DNA from: Phaseolus vulgaris
Taxonomy: Eukaryota; Streptophyta; Magnoliopsida; Fabales; Fabaceae
NCBI RefSeq assembly: GCF_000499845.2
Contig: NC_023755.2
Location: forward strand, 28,528,217-28,592,216
Reading direction: 5' to 3'
DNA length: 64,000 bases
Each line of letters opens with the position of its first letter. The stretch's first letter is position 1. Below are positions 46,116-56,600 of the stretch, in pieces. The translations under genes were made by a program, and so were the position numbers. Below the pieces are notes generated by a model, which worked only from the letters and a program-made list of their open reading frames with translations, was not told where the DNA came from and did no database searches.

Positions 46116-48584
46116 TTAAGTCGGAGGCATGATCTTGCCATCCACCACTTCGTTGTACATCGAAAACTCGGAGAGGTCAAGATCGGGAAATTTGCAAGCG
46201 AACTGCTCCAAAGCCACTCCAAAGCCGGAGGTGAGAACTTGGGCAGCTTCAAGCTGAAGCTCGTCGATCTTCGTCTTGAACCCACTGTTCTCTTCACGAA
46301 CCTGGGTAATTTCAAGCTCGAGCTTGTCGACCTTCTTCTTGAAGCCGCTGTTCTCTTCGCGAACTTGGGCAAGCTCAGCAGCAGTTTCGCTCAGCTTTTT
46401 GGAGGCCTCGTCCTGATCTTGTTCAACTTTCCCCATAAAGGTTTCCCTCTCGGTCGACCTCTTCTCCAGCTTGGCCATCTTTTCGGCGTCGGTTTTTTAG
46501 GCCTCCTCCAGCTCTGCAATTTTCTCACTCATAGGGACGAGCTTGCCCTCCAACTCGACGGTGTCCTGAAGTTTTTCGTGTAGTTTTCGGCGCAGTTCAG
46601 TCTTGTCCTTACGCAAACTTCGGAGCTCTTCGTTGAGAGCATTTTCCACCCGCGACAACTCTAAGCCTTGCATCATCATGTCGCACTTAACTTTCTCAGC
46701 ATCGGCTCTCGCGGTGCTCGCCAGCTCCTGATGGACGCGGTTATCGAGTTCGAACTTGTCCAAGGAGTCTTTTAGCCCTTCACCGACGATTTGAGGAAGA
46801 CACTCGTCGATCATGGCGTTCAGGCGCGCAATGAAAGACTTCAAGGCCTCCTGGAGAGGAGCTGGAAGGACTGGAGTTGAGGGAGGAGGTGAAGGTTGGC
46901 GTTCACCACCACCCTCGCAAGGTTGGATGGCGAGGGGAGCCTCGAGGCGTGGTGGTGAGGCGAGGAGTTCTGTTGCAGCTTGAGAGGAAGCTTGCGTATC
47001 AGCAAGCTGTTCAGGTGCAGCTTCTGCAGCCGAGGCGTTTGAAGCAAGAACATCCCCAGCGAACTCGAAAGGCGTGGAGGCGCTGGGGGGGGGGGTTCTC
47101 GATATAGTCAGGAAGGGCGCCCTCAGTTGCTGGTGGTTCAGTTGCAGCTCCCCACTTTCTCTTGCAGATCAGCCCGTCCTCAGTGCTTTCATCTGCTTCA
47201 TCGTCCGATACAACCCTGGGGGCCTTCCTCTTAGCCCTTTTGGGTAGTAATTTCTTCCGTTCAGGGGCAGGAAGAGCAGCGGCGTTGGACGGGCCAACTG
47301 GCGGAGAGTTGCCTTGGGCAGCGGCGATCTCTACAACAGAGTTTGGGACGGTTTGAGAGCCCGCCGCCAGATTGTGGAGTTTGGCTATGGAGCGCAGCTC
47401 AGCCATCCTCCCTTTCCCCAGCATCATATCTGCACAAAGAAGCCAACAATCAAGAACTAGTCCAATTCAAGCAGTTGATAATGCACAAGAAAGTAAGCAG
47501 TGTAAGTCAATGCATGGAATAACTAGTTAAGACTATGCGCAAATCAGAACGACAACATCAATGTAAAAGATAGGGGAGTGCGAATTCAAGCTAAGGAGAC
47601 TTGGAGGTAGGACTTAAAGACGAACCTATGTGAACGTCTAGTTGACCTTCATGGAACTCATAGGCGATGATGGAAGAGGTGGCCAAAGTCACGTTGGAGA
47701 GGCAACTCCTTTCCAGAAGTTGCACAAGTCTTTGTCGAGCTCCCCCATCTTCTCTGACCCCTAGCCCTCCTGAAGCTAGTCTCTTTCTTTCCCTTGTTCA
47801 CCCAATACAAGGGAAATCCGTCGAAGAGAGTGGGGTCTTGGTCGTTGCAGCAGACGCGCACGAACTTCCCTTTCCAGTCTTTATAGGATTGCTGGAAGAT
47901 GGAGAGGATGGACCTCCCAGCAACCCCATTGAGGCTGACCCATAGACGATCGCCTGGGTTCTTGACCTCGAACAGGTAAAGGAACACGTCCACCGAAGCT
48001 GGATGCCCCAAGTGCGCACAGATGATTTGGTATGCCCTGACGAACGCCCAGCCGTTGGGATGAAGCTGGGCGGGGGCTATGTCTAGCTCAGTCAAAATCT
48101 CCCTCTCAAAGCGAGTGAAGGGGAAGCGGAGCTTGACTTTCTTGAACATTGTGGCGTAGACAAAGCAAAAGGGTTCGCCGTCGCTTCCCCGGTTGTCAGT
48201 GCAAAAGGGTTCTCCGGGAGGACAAGGACGAATGGACACCTTGTGGTCGTGTTCTTTGCTGAAAGAAAGGTGAGCTTGATCATCTTTCTTGAGGCAGAGG
48301 ATGTCGACGTCGGTGTTAATGGAGGAGGTCTCACCCAGCAAAGCTGAAGTGGCCCAAGGGTACAGTTGCTTATAGTCTGGGAGGGGTCTCACGACCGTGC
48401 TGGTGTGAGGTGGGTTTGGTTGTGGTTGGTTGGGTCGAGAAGACGCAGGCCTCACGACCTGGCTCGAAGGGACATTAGGATCCCTTGGAGGATTGCGAGA
48501 GGAAGAAGGGTTGGCCCTACGAGTTTTCGTCGGAGGGGTTTTAGGAGATGGATGAGGGTTTGGAGTGACTTTGGAGCGAGCCAT
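46116..48584 (-). pseudogene. Antisense ORF of element E: Transposase_28-like protein with coiled coil, probably spliced
   Basis: The start is MARSKVTPN at 48584. The N-terminal 80 residues are Pro/Ser-rich; the conserved block FPFTRFEREILTELDIAPAQ and SVDVFLYLFE follows, roughly residues 150-215. One base is lost near 47755, shifting the frame. The inferred intron 47625-47430 (196 bp) has GT and AG ends and rejoins a GAT codon before MMLGKGRMAEL. Exon 2 has a basic stretch, a C11 tract that breaks the frame (C6 in G), then heptad-rich sequence (ENSGFKKKVDKLELE) ending DLDLSEF and DGKIMPPT. A TAA at 46498-46500 falls at the same codon as the TGA in G. Function is unknown; conservation with G suggests it was once maintained. 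Confidence 0.75.
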
Positions 48585-48756
48585 CAGAAGAGCTGCAAAG
48601 AAAATGAAAAGGGAAGAGATGAGAGTTTGAAAACAGAGGGACCCAACAGAAAAGGAGAAGACAGAGAGGACAAGGGGGCTCGCAGAGAAAGGCTAGAAAC
48701 CCTAAACGCAGGAAAAAGCGAAGCAAAGAAAACATCCCACAACGTATGCTGCAGAC

Positions 48757-48975
48757 GGCGGACGCTCATACACCATGAACACGCCTCTCTTCGTTTTCAG
48801 GCTGTTCTCATAGCATTTCCTTGCCTCCTCTTGATCTGACTTGATGACTATCACCCTGCCACTGAGGTCCGGCAGCTTCATCTTCATATGGCGCGTGGAG
48901 GCTACTGCGTTCAACCGGTTCAACGCCGGCCTTCCCAACAAGATGTTGTAAGCGGAGCTGGCGTTCACGACCAAG
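48757..48975 (-). repeat. Reversed 219-bp piece of B-type gag-pol inserted in E
   Basis: On the minus strand it encodes LVVNASSAYNILLGRPALNR through VFMVYERPP and matches B at about 55314-55531 with only about two base differences over 219 bp. It is flanked by a 10-bp direct repeat TGCTGCAGAC (48747-48756 and 48976-48985). The homologous place in G (about 28518-28530) has a single, slightly changed copy (TGCTCCAGAC). It covers the C-terminal part of the protease domain. It lies 170-390 bp upstream of the antisense ORF start. Confidence 0.9.
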
Positions 48976-49378
48976 TGCTGCAGACAGCTAATGGATGATG
49001 CAAACCGATTAAAATGCAGCAAATATCAGTGAGAGTGATAAAAAAGTTACCTTTTGATGATCAGAAGAGTGTTCAGAAAGATGGTGATTGAAGGAGACGA
49101 AGCGTTCGCTGAAGCGTTTCGGGAGTTTGGAGTGAGGAAGAAGATAATGAAACAGTGAAGTGGCGCGAAGTTTTTAAGAGTTTCGAACGTTGCGAGAAGC
49201 ACAAACGGCAATGAATAATGGTCGTTGATAAGTCCACGTGTCGTATGATCGAAGGGGTTGGTGAAGTATCAAATCAGTGAACAGTATGAGCGCCAACGCG
49301 CAAGGCCACGTAGGTCGCCGAAAATTCAACCCTTTAGTCTTTTCGTTGAACAAGCCGCAGCTCAAGACTGGGGGCTTG

Positions 49379-50528
49379 TGTACCGACAAGGTTATCGGGT
49401 GTGATAATGTGTCTAGCACGTGACTGTGTGGGGCGTGCTCAACAAAACACGTGGACAAGAGAAAGATGAATGGTTCAGAAGTGAGCATAGTCGCCGATTC
49501 GTGGAAGTGGCGTTCTACAGTGTACATAGTCGGTTGTCGCCGGGTTTGTGTGTCATCGACGTATGAGATAATGGAAGATCAGGTGGTCTGACATCGCCAC
49601 AAGGAGCACATCGCCGGATCTCCCAGTAAACTTAGTTAAAGTTGTTGGAGGCTCAGAAGAGTAATTTCAAGCGTGTAAGTTCAGTAAGATGATTGTTGCG
49701 CCAGCATGGGGCGTGAAGGTCGAGTGGGTTGGAGGGAACACCTTGCTCATCAACGACAGGATTCCCAGAGTGGACATTCGTTGGTGGCAAGGTTTCCTCA
49801 GTTAGAACATGCATGGCGTAGCAATAAGGAGAGTGGCACTTGCGACAAGCGATATCACAGAGATGGTGCACTTTGTTGCATCCGATACTCGCCTTGTAAG
49901 GTGGTGTTTCGCAGCGTATTACGTGCTAGATTACTCCTTGAATAGGAGACTTGGCCGCGCGACTGGTTACTACACAGAAAAGACGCTCAAGTTACCCCAA
50001 CCCAGATGATGACACGTGTAGGGTTGGATGCTACCTGTTACTCCAACCCAGATGATGACACCTGTAGGGTTGGATGCTACATAGGAGTGACGCTCGAGTT
50101 ATCCTAGCTCAGATGGTGACACGTGTAGGGCTGGGTACTACCTGCTACCCCAGCCCAGATGGTGACACGTGCAGGGTGTTGGATGCGAGCCACGCGTCCA
50201 AAGCGTAACTGCCTGGAGAGAAAAAAAAACCTAGTTATAAAGGTAAACTTAACAGAATTTGCAGGGGTACGTTTTTCATTACGGCTCATTGTTTTGGGTT
50301 GAGTGCACTTTAGTACGGTTCTACAGAGTATAGTTTTCTCTCAGTTTTTGGGTGTTCTTGTTACTGACTTGAGCGTCGGAGCGCCACCGGCCGCAAAGGC
50401 GCCATCTTGTGTTTTCAGGTTCGCAGGGAGACTATCTGTGGTGTGGACTTGAAGAGCACGCAGTGTCAAGCTGGTGAGGAAGATCTTGACGAGGCAACGC
50501 TCTTGCGCTAGGTCAACCGGCAGGATCA
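49379..50528 (+). repeat. 3' LTR of element E
   Basis: It has TGTACCGACAAGG to CCGGCAGGATCA, 1150 bp, TATAAAGG at 50236-50243, and is preceded by the tract GACTGGGGGCTTG. It is very similar to the G LTR. U3 carries the same four-unit array (about 49992-50172) with CACGTG at 50013, 50120 and 50166; the second unit is mutated to CACCTG at 50059. Confidence 0.9.
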
Positions 50529-51483
50529 ATAAGCAAAGAACAGAACTGAACCGAAATTAAATCACCAAAGCATAATGCTAAAACAGAATTGAACTCAAGG
50601 AAGCTTAAGGAATCATCAATGGAGACAATGCCTTCCAAAATGATGAACCAAACTCAAATATGAGTGTTATATCCTTGTACACCACAATTGATATAGAAAG
50701 AACACAAAAAAACACAACAAAATTGAAGAATTACCGAATAGAAACACAAATTGAGATAAAAGAACCGATTAAAATTGAAGAACAAGGCATAGAATCAAAA
50801 CTACCGATTGAAATGACTATGGAAGATGAAAGAAGATGAAACTTATGTGGTTGTAGCCATGGATTGGGAATGGACACGCCACTTGGAGGTGATGATCCAA
50901 GATAAGTGCAGATTTGTCGCCACTTGAGAGCTCCCAAAACTCACAAGATGAGACTAGGAAGAGGAGAACAAGTCTCACAAAATTCACTCACAATTTGAGT
51001 ATAGTAACTTTACTTCTATTTCAATCTTATTTTACAATGACAAAGCACCTCTATTTATAGTTTTAGAGGGCTGAAATGAAAGTGAAACAAATTCAAAATT
51101 CCCTTCTGATTGTAATTCAAATTTGGAGCCAATCTTGAGTCACATGGAAGGTGTGACCTTTTTCTACTTTGGTACCTCCAAAAAACTACACCTACACCTA
51201 CTCTTTATGTCACATGGAAGTTGTGACCTATCTTTATACATTGGCACCCCTTATTTTAATATCTACACCTTCCTTTAATGTTCTACTAAAAAACTATACA
51301 AAAGGAAATTACAAATAGAGACATCCAATGATGCTCATCTCCTAAAGCCTTGGCCTTGCTCCTCATGGTTGGGCTCGGGCTTCTTGGGCTTGGCCTTCTT
51401 GGGCTTGGGCCTCATCTTTTGAAAGACTAATAAGAAGAACTTTAGATGTTTTGGCCCTTATTCATTCCTCCTATTAATAACAT
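50529..51483 (-). repeat. LTR fragment related to the F family
   Basis: It begins in mid-LTR directly at the end of E. It shares the GAACCGATTAAAAT, GACACGCCACTTGGAGG and CGCCACTTGAGAG words and the DNA around AGATGAGACTAGGAAGAGGAG with the LTRs of F and the solo LTR in D. It is more diverged than either, and the right end is not clear. No TG start or duplication could be set. Confidence 0.65.
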
Positions 51484-52335
51484 CTTTTGAATTATCATCA
51501 ATTGTTTATCCAAAGATTTTTGCAAAGATTGAATAAGAATGAAGCTTTATCACAAATCAAAGGTTAAGCAATCAAGGAAGACAATCAAACAATGTAAAAG
51601 AAACTGTTTGCAGAATTTCAATAAGTTGAAACTTCATTTTAACCGGTTGATTATGGCAGCAGCAAAAGCATAATTAAAACAAACAGTTTATAAGGAGTGA
51701 GAGAGAGAGATTACTCAGCAAATTTATACAGGTTCACTCAACCTTGAGCTACATCCTGTTTCCAGAACAACCACTGGGTTCCACTAGTAACCATTCACAG
51801 ATTACAATTCACACAACCACAAAGAGGTGATCTTGATACCACAAGAACCACTCACCCTCTTTGCTATACACACCCTTAGTTAGAACACCCTCTAACTTTA
51901 TAGGATTTCCACACACTTTACAAGTTTATAAAAGAACAAATAGAAGAATCATGAAAGGAACAGATTGCACCTGAGTTTACAGGAATCACAGAGCTCCTAT
52001 GATCAGACCTTGAACCAGTGCACAGCTACTTAGCAATCTTGCAAACCTTTGAAAAACTTTTCTCAAAATCAATGTCAATCTCACTAAATTTGATATCTAA
52101 CTTTTGTATTTTGTTTTAAAAGAAACGTCATATTTATAGCTCTCAAAACTAGTCGTTCTAGGCAGCAATTATGAGCCAAAACAGTTTTGATTCACTTGCA
52201 AAACAGATTAACAGGTTTTCATAAACCTATTATAAAATGTGATAATCAACCGGTTGAAAAGTCTTTTTAACCAGTTGAATTGGTTAGGCAGTTATTTAAC
52301 CAAGTAAAAAACAGTTTTAAAACCTTCAAACAAGC
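51484..52335 (-). repeat. C-type copia LTR, left part, split by element B
   Basis: It aligns with 30890-31727 of the C LTR (TTTTTGCAAAGATTGAA, AACAGTTTATAAGGAGTGAGAG, CACTCAACCTTGAGCTACATCC). It breaks at AAACAAGC where B begins and continues at 62319. The extreme left LTR end is degraded or missing. Confidence 0.82.
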
Positions 52336-53513
52336 TGTACCGTCCCGTATCCGGGCGTTGACAAAGTCAAGGTCAAAGTCAACGCCTGGAGTCAAAGTCA
52401 ACACAAGGCGTCGCCAAGGCAAGGCGTCGCCTAGGTGAAGGCGTCGCCTAACCAGGGCGTCGCCAAGATCAAATATCATTAAGTCAAGGCAATCACAGTG
52501 CGGTTCCCCGATACCCATGGATAGGAAAGACCATGGAGGGAGCGACGCCGTGGGAAGGCCTTAGGTCCCGATAATCCGGGGTAGTGATAAAGAGAAGGAA
52601 AAAGTGGCTTCAAGGCCATAGTGACAGCACCAGTGTAGGGCAGCCCGACTCGTGAAGTACCCCTGCCGCCCCAGAGACGCCTTCGGGACAGATACGACTC
52701 AAGGGGAGGGTCACGCCCAGGGTAGCCAGGCGCAGGGTACGAGAGGAAGGCAGATACGCTCTCAAAGTGAGTGACTAGATGATTGGGGGCACGAGTTGGC
52801 ACCCAAAAAAGTCACCCCTTGCGCAGTAGCACTCCCAAGCAGGAGGACTCACACGTAGAAACGTCCCCAGATGGGCAGAAACGTCCCCAGGTGGGGTTAT
52901 GGCGCTGTGAGGCCCTCCACGTGTACGACGGCCAGGTCAGAATGGAAACACCATTTAGTCAGGTACCAGGTAATTAAAGTCATTTAATACAGTTTCTGTT
53001 TCGAGCGTTTAAGGTACTATAAAGGCTCCCAAGCGTTTCAACGTCTTAAATGCGCTACGTTTTCTAATTAGACGCGCTAATTGAGTGCGTTACGTTTTAT
53101 GATTAAAAGGGCTTTAAGGCGCTTTAAATGCTTGGGTAGTTTAAATAGCGCTGAGAATGTTGGAAACAGGGTTGGAACTTTTGGCTAATTTTCCAGAAAC
53201 ACTCTAGTTGCTTGCTCGAGCCTTGAGGTTTTGCACAAGGGACTAGGGAAGGATTTCGGCCAGAAGGAGAAAATATACACTAAACACAGTTTCCTTTTTA
53301 CCACCTTCAGAGTGCCATACGCGATGCTCCGATATGGAGGTGCATAGTTTTTGGTGTTTCTTGCTGGCTGACTAGAGCGTCGGAGTGCAAACGGCCGCTA
53401 GGGCGCCCTTTTTGTCCTTCTTTGCAGGAATCCACAGGTAACCAGTGGGAAGGAGTCCCTAGCTGACGGTTGAGGTCGCGCACGAAGACGTCCCAGGTCA
53501 ACCGGACGGAACA
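52336..53513 (+). repeat. 5' LTR of element B
   Basis: TGTACCGTCCCGTATCCGG to CCGGACGGAACA, 1178 bp. TATAAAG is at 53018-53024. Near the start are GTCAAAGTCAACG repeats and two to three GGCGTCGCC words. Downstream of TATA a cluster of GCGCTTTAA palindromes (53085-53155) would lie in the transcribed leader. The shared block TGACTAGAGCGTCGGAGTGC lies near the end. Confidence 0.95.
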
Positions 53514-53534
53514 TTTGGTGCCCACCGTGGGGCC
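53514..53534 (+). other. Primer binding site of element B
   Basis: TTTGGTGCCCACCGTGGGG directly follows the LTR CA. It is the Tat-type site; relatives in A and H differ at two or three positions. Confidence 0.85.
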
Positions 53535-53619
53535 GATATAAAACATCAGTCCCATCACAAGTTCGAGAAGATCTACCAAGTTGTAGTAATGTTGGAGGAA
53601 GTTTGGAGAGACCGTGACA

Positions 53620-56600
53620 ATGACCACCACAAGACGGGGTACTGCACGCGCGGCCCCAGCAGAACTATCCATGCAACAGGTCCTGGAGATAATGCGGGGG
53701 CTGCAGGAGGATATGGCGGAGTCGAAGCTGGAACAGGAACGCATGCAAGCAGATCTCGAAGCTTCGCATGAGAGGAATGAAGAGCTCTGTCGTGTAAATG
53801 AGGAGTTGCGCCGGGGTCTGCGAAGTAATCGGGGGCAACGTGAACATGACGAGATGGAGAACCACTCCCCGCCAAGGGAGTTTTCCACTCCCTTCTCGCA
53901 GAAGATTCTGGATGCAGTGATCCCGAACACGTTTACGAGGCCCAAGGTGATCTTTACCGGGATGGAGGACCCTGAGATGCACCTCGCTGCATTTCACACA
54001 CAGATGGTCCTGGTAGGCGGCTCTGACGCTGCCAAGTGCAAGCTCTTTATTAGCACCTTGACTGGGATGGCTATGGACTAGTTCATCAGCCTCCCGGACG
54101 GTCATATCACCTCTTTCCGACAACTGTCGCGATTGTTCAGGGAACAATACCTAGCAAACAAGGCCCCGCCGCCGGTCTCCTACGATTTGTTTGATGTGAA
54201 ACAGTATCAAGGAGAAACCCTAAAGGAATACATCAATCGCTTTGGGGCCCAGGTGGTAAAGGTTGGTAGGACAGAGGAACCTATGATTGTGTACGCGTTC
54301 GTGAAAGGCGTATGCCCCGGTCCTTTTGGAGAATCAATCATTCGCAACCGCCCTAGGACTTTTGCTGAACTGCGGCGTCGGGCGGTAGAACATATCGCTT
54401 CTGAAGGAGAGGTGTGCGTGAAGCGCACCAGCGTCGTACCCTCACGCCCAAGGGGACCGGCGCGTGCTCAACCCGCCAGGGTCAATAAGACCACGACGGG
54501 ACGGAAGAAACCAGATGGGAGACGCCCCTACGAGGCCAGAAAGCCCCAGCCCCGGGGTCCAGCAGGAGGCGATCGCCCGGCCAGAGAAAGAACGAGGCCG
54601 GCGAGATACAATTTTGTGGTGGATTTGAAGGACCTGATCGCCGTGCCTAATATAGCTGAGAGATTGAGGCGACCGGCGAAGTCCGATAAGGTGTTGGGGC
54701 CTCGGAAAGACTCTTGGTGTGAGTTCTACGAGGCTTTCGGTCACCATATTGATAACTGCCTGTCGTTGGGTTACCAGCTGGATGAGCTGGTGAGAACCGG
54801 GTTTTTGAAGGATTATGTCGCAGAACCCATAACGACCGCCACCTTGCCGCCGCCAGCGGAAGAACAAGCACACGAGACGCCGGTTCTCGGCGAGGTCCAT
54901 ACCATAGCTGGAGGATTTTCCGGCAGAGGACCCACCGCCTCCCAGCGAAAGAAATACGCGAGGGGGGTCAACTCAATCGAAGAAAGAATCTCGGGTGAGC
55001 CGTGGGACTCGGACCTCGTATTCACGAGAGGGGATCTCCGAGACGTGGTGCCGCACGACAATGACCCCGTGGTCATTTCAGTTGTCACAGCTGGGAGAAA
55101 GGTGCATAGAGTTCTTGTCGACCAGGGAAGTTCAGCAGACGTCATGTTCTGGTCGACATTCAATAAGTTGCGGTTATCCCCCGACCTTTTGAGGCCCTAC
55201 ACAGGATGCCTGTATGGGTTTGCGGATAACCAGGTGGAAGTCCGAGGCTACCTGGAATTGAGGACTTCATTCGCGGACGGAGAGGCCTCGCGTACCGAAA
55301 GCATCCGGTACTTGGTCGTGAACGCCAACTCCGCTTACAACATCTTGTTGGGCAGGCCGGCGTTGAACCGGTTGAACGCAGTAGCCTCCACGCGCCATAT
55401 GAAGATGAAGCTGCCGGACCTCAGTGGCAGGGTGATAGTCATCAAGTCAGATCAAGAGGAGGCAAGGAAATGCTATGAGAACAGCCTGAAAACGAAGAGA
55501 GGCGTGTTCATGGTGTATGAGCGTCCGCCGTGTGCAGACACGACGATGTTTGAGGCGACGCCCGCGGCGTCGACGCCTAACGAGGCCATACCCGCGAGGG
55601 CGACGCCAGAAACAGATGCACCCATGGAGGAAGGACCTGGCGACGCGGTGCCCGTGGAAGAGGCGGCGCCTGTCTAGGATGATAGCAGGGAACAACCGGC
55701 GGCTAACGTCGTGGAGAGGGAGATTGGCGGCAAAACGTTTAAGTTGGGAAGTTTGCTGAGCCCAGAAGAAGAGGAAGGGGTGGCAGAAGTGATTTCGCGC
55801 CACCTGGATGCCTTCGCATGGTCCGCCTCGGACATGCCTGGTATCGACCCTGATTTCCTGTGTCATCACCTCAGCATGGATGCCACGGTCCGCCCAGTGC
55901 GCCAAAGAAGGAGAAAGTTTAATGAGGAGAGACAACAGGTGGTAAACGATGAAACGCAGAAGCTGTTGAGTGTTGGCCACGTTAGGGAGATTCAATACCC
56001 CGAGTGGCTGGCCAACGTCGTCTTGGTGAAAAAGGCGAATGGAAAGTGGAGGATGTGCGTGGACTTCACGGACTTGAATAAGGCGTGCCCGAAGGACTCG
56101 TACCCACTGCCCAGCATCGACGCATTGGTGGATAGTGCATCCGGCAGCAAGGTGCTGAGCTTCCTGGACGCATTCTCGGGGTACAACTAGATCAAGATGC
56201 ACCCGAGAGATGAGAGTAAAACTGCATTCATGACTGAGACTTGCAGTTACTGTTATAAGGTGATGCCTTTTGGGCTGAAAAACGCGGGCGCCACATACCA
56301 AAGGTTAATGGACAAGGTCCTGGCGCCCATGCTAGGGAGGAACGTGTACGCCTACGTAGATGACATAGTGGTGACGTCGCAGGATAGGGCACAGCACGTG
56401 GCAGACCTGGAGGAGTTGTTTGTCACAATACCCAAGTACCGCCTCAAGTTAAACCCTGAGAAGTGTGTCTTCGGGGTAGAGGCCGGGATAGAAGCGAACC
56501 CTGACAAATGCGCAGCGATTATCGCCATGCGAAGCCCGACGTCGGTAAAGGAAGTGCAACAACTGACAGGGCGGATGGCGGCACTCTCAAGGTTTGTTTC

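Larger units (their letters stand above)
41067..50528 (+). mobile_element. Element E: Tat-lineage Ty3/gypsy element, 5'-truncated sister of G
   Basis: It starts abruptly in the protease-RT spacer (DVEARSESAALVEEE), joined to copia D within GGAGGATGT. Pol, a long 3' region with an antisense ORF and a 3' LTR follow in the same order as G. On its right it meets an F-type LTR fragment that starts mid-LTR, so E probably landed in such an LTR. Its gag, primer site and 5' LTR are absent. Confidence 0.9.

Noticed and set aside
48702..49022. Short protease-like gene on the minus strand upstream of the E antisense ORF
   Set aside because: Only the central 219 bp are B-type gag-pol; the ends are E noncoding DNA. 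It is an inserted fragment, not a gene.
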